From Faecalibacterium sp. UBA1360 (GTDB taxonomy: Bacteria; Bacillota; Clostridia; Oscillospirales; Ruminococcaceae), in assembly GCA_002306375.1 (NCBI GenBank), contig DBRU01000067.1:1-5626 (forward strand): a stretch of DNA of 5,626 bases, given 5' to 3'. The notes under the pieces were generated by a model. That model was not told the DNA's origin. It saw only the letters and a list, made by a program, of their open reading frames with translations, and searched no databases. The translations under genes were made by a program, and so were the position numbers. Within the stretch, counting starts at the first letter, position 1, and every line of letters begins with the position of its first letter. Below, in pieces: positions 4,665-5,626 of this stretch.

Positions 4665-5626
4665 ATGCACAACATCCAAGCCATCGCGCAGGATATCCTG
4701 TATGTGGGCGCCAGCGACCGCCGTCTGGCCAAGTTCGAGAACCTGTTCCCCATTCCCCGGGGCGTTTCCTACAACGCCTATGTGATCGTGGACGAAAAGA
4801 CCGCTTTGATGGACACGGCGGATGCTTCGGTGGGTGCCCAGTTCCTGGAGAATGTGGCCGCCGCCCTGGACGGTCGCGCCCTGGACTACCTGGTCATCGA
4901 CCACATGGAGCCCGACCACGCCGCCATGATCGAGGCCGTGCTGCTGCGCTGGCCCGGCGTTCGCCTGGTGTGCAACGCCAAGACCGTGCCCATGCTGAAA
5001 GCGTTCTTCGCCAAGGACGCCGCCGCCATTGACGGCGCGCTGCTGGTCAAGGAGGGCGATACCCTGGAACTGGGCAAGCACACCCTGAGCTTTGTCATGG
5101 CTCCCATGGTCCACTGGCCCGAGGTCATGATGGCCTTTGACGCCGCTACCGGCACCCTGTTCAGCGCCGACGCCTTTGGCACTTTTGGCGCTTTGGGCGG
5201 CACGCTGTTTGCCGACGAGGTAGACTTTGCCCGGGACTGGCTGGATGACGCCCGCCGGTACTATGCCAACATCGTGGGCAAGTACGGCGCCCAGGTGCAG
5301 GCCGTGCTGAAAAAGGCCGCCGCCCTGCCCATTCAGACCATCGCCCCGCTGCACGGGCCCATCTGGCGCAAGGACCTCGGCTGGTTCCTGGGCAAGTATG
5401 ACCTGTGGAGCCGCTGGCAGCCCGAGCAGAAGGCCGCCGTGGTGCTGTACGGCAGCCTGTACGGCCACACCGCCGCCGCGGCCGAGCTGGTGGCCGCCGA
5501 GGTGGGCCGGCGTCTGAACGCCGAGGTCAAGGTGCTGGACCTGTCGGTCAGCGATGTGAGCGAGGCCGTGGCCGAGTGCTGGCGGGCTTCCACCGTCGTG
5601 CTGGCCAGCCCCACCTACAACGGCGG
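4665..5626 (+). CDS. Flavodiiron protein, FprA family (3' end cut by window)
   Basis: This is an open frame of 320 complete codons that runs off the right edge; full-length relatives have about 400 residues, so roughly 80 are missing. Flavodiiron proteins are cytoplasmic enzymes that reduce O2 to water and/or NO to N2O with electrons from rubredoxin or a related donor, protecting anaerobes. The N-terminal metallo-beta-lactamase-like domain (about 1-250) carries all six di-iron ligands expected: His80, Glu82 and Asp84 in DHMEPDH, His150 in MVHWPE, Asp169 in SADAFG and His230 in APLHGPIW. The flavodoxin domain begins near residue 256, with the FMN phosphate-binding loop YGSLYGHTAAAA (262-273) and a second flavin contact at SPTYNG (315-320), where the window stops. 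ATG4665 is 8 bp after GGGAGG (4651-4656). The upstream terminator at 4506-4533 shows that it starts its own transcript. Whether O2 or NO is preferred, and whether a C-terminal rubredoxin or flavin reductase domain follows, cannot be seen here. Confidence 0.95.
   Translation, partial: MHNIQAIAQDILYVGASDRRLAKFENLFPIPRGVSYNAYVIVDEKTALMDTADASVGAQFLENVAAALDGRALDYLVIDHMEPDHAAMIEAVLLRWPGVRLVCNAKTVPMLKAFFAKDAAAIDGALLVKEGDTLELGKHTLSFVMAPMVHWPEVMMAFDAATGTLFSADAFGTFGALGGTLFADEVDFARDWLDDARRYYANIVGKYGAQVQAVLKKAAALPIQTIAPLHGPIWRKDLGWFLGKYDLWSRWQPEQKAAVVLYGSLYGHTAAAAELVAAEVGRRLNAEVKVLDLSVSDVSEAVAECWRASTVVLASPTYNG

Noticed and set aside
4662..5468. 268-codon minus-strand frame opposite the flavodiiron gene
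   Set aside because: The plus strand encodes a protein with all six di-iron ligands. The antisense product shows no domain and has Gly/His/Gln shadow composition.
1..5626. CRISPR array, transposase, phage or defence system
   Set aside because: No regularly spaced repeats, transposase or integrase motifs, target-site duplications or toxin-antitoxin-like gene pairs were seen.

Overview
The window comes from a GC-rich Gram-positive gut-type bacterium. It is most plausibly a Clostridia member of the Ruminococcaceae/Oscillospirales (Faecalibacterium, Gemmiger or Subdoligranulum-like). This is an inference from strong Shine-Dalgarno sites, vegetative TTGACA/TATAAT promoters, very GC-rich genes beside AT-rich promoter regions, and the gene families present. 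No 16S sequence or diagnostic marker lies inside the window, so the genus is not established.

Layout from left to right. Bases 1-360 hold no credible protein gene. Read on the minus strand they look like the promoter and leader region of a ribosomal RNA operon whose first RNA gene lies just outside the left edge. There are two tandem promoters with 17-bp spacers, helically phased A-tracts upstream of both, and a boxA-like antitermination sequence. Divergently, on the plus strand, come five protein genes in four transcription units: (1) a CorA-family divalent metal transporter with its own promoter and terminator; (2) a two-gene operon of an ECF-type RNA polymerase sigma factor and an overlapping single-pass membrane protein that is probably its anti-sigma factor, closed by a very strong terminator whose right arm is duplicated in tandem; (3) a PAP2/AUR1-like membrane phosphatase, preceded by a 275-bp non-coding stretch with several hairpins; (4) a flavodiiron protein (FprA family), cut off by the right edge within its flavodoxin domain.

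How the parts fit. The sigma and membrane-protein pair forms a plausible self-contained envelope-signal switch, and a possible SigW-like promoter lies just upstream of the sigma gene. The flavodiiron protein fits a strict anaerobe that must remove oxygen or nitric oxide. The transporter, phosphatase and flavodiiron genes each have their own signals and show no obvious functional link, so this looks like an ordinary housekeeping stretch next to an rRNA operon. I do not see a convincing new multi-gene system. The items most worth a second look are the sigma/anti-sigma pair with its unrecognised large external domain, the duplicated terminator arm, and the structured intergenic region before the phosphatase.
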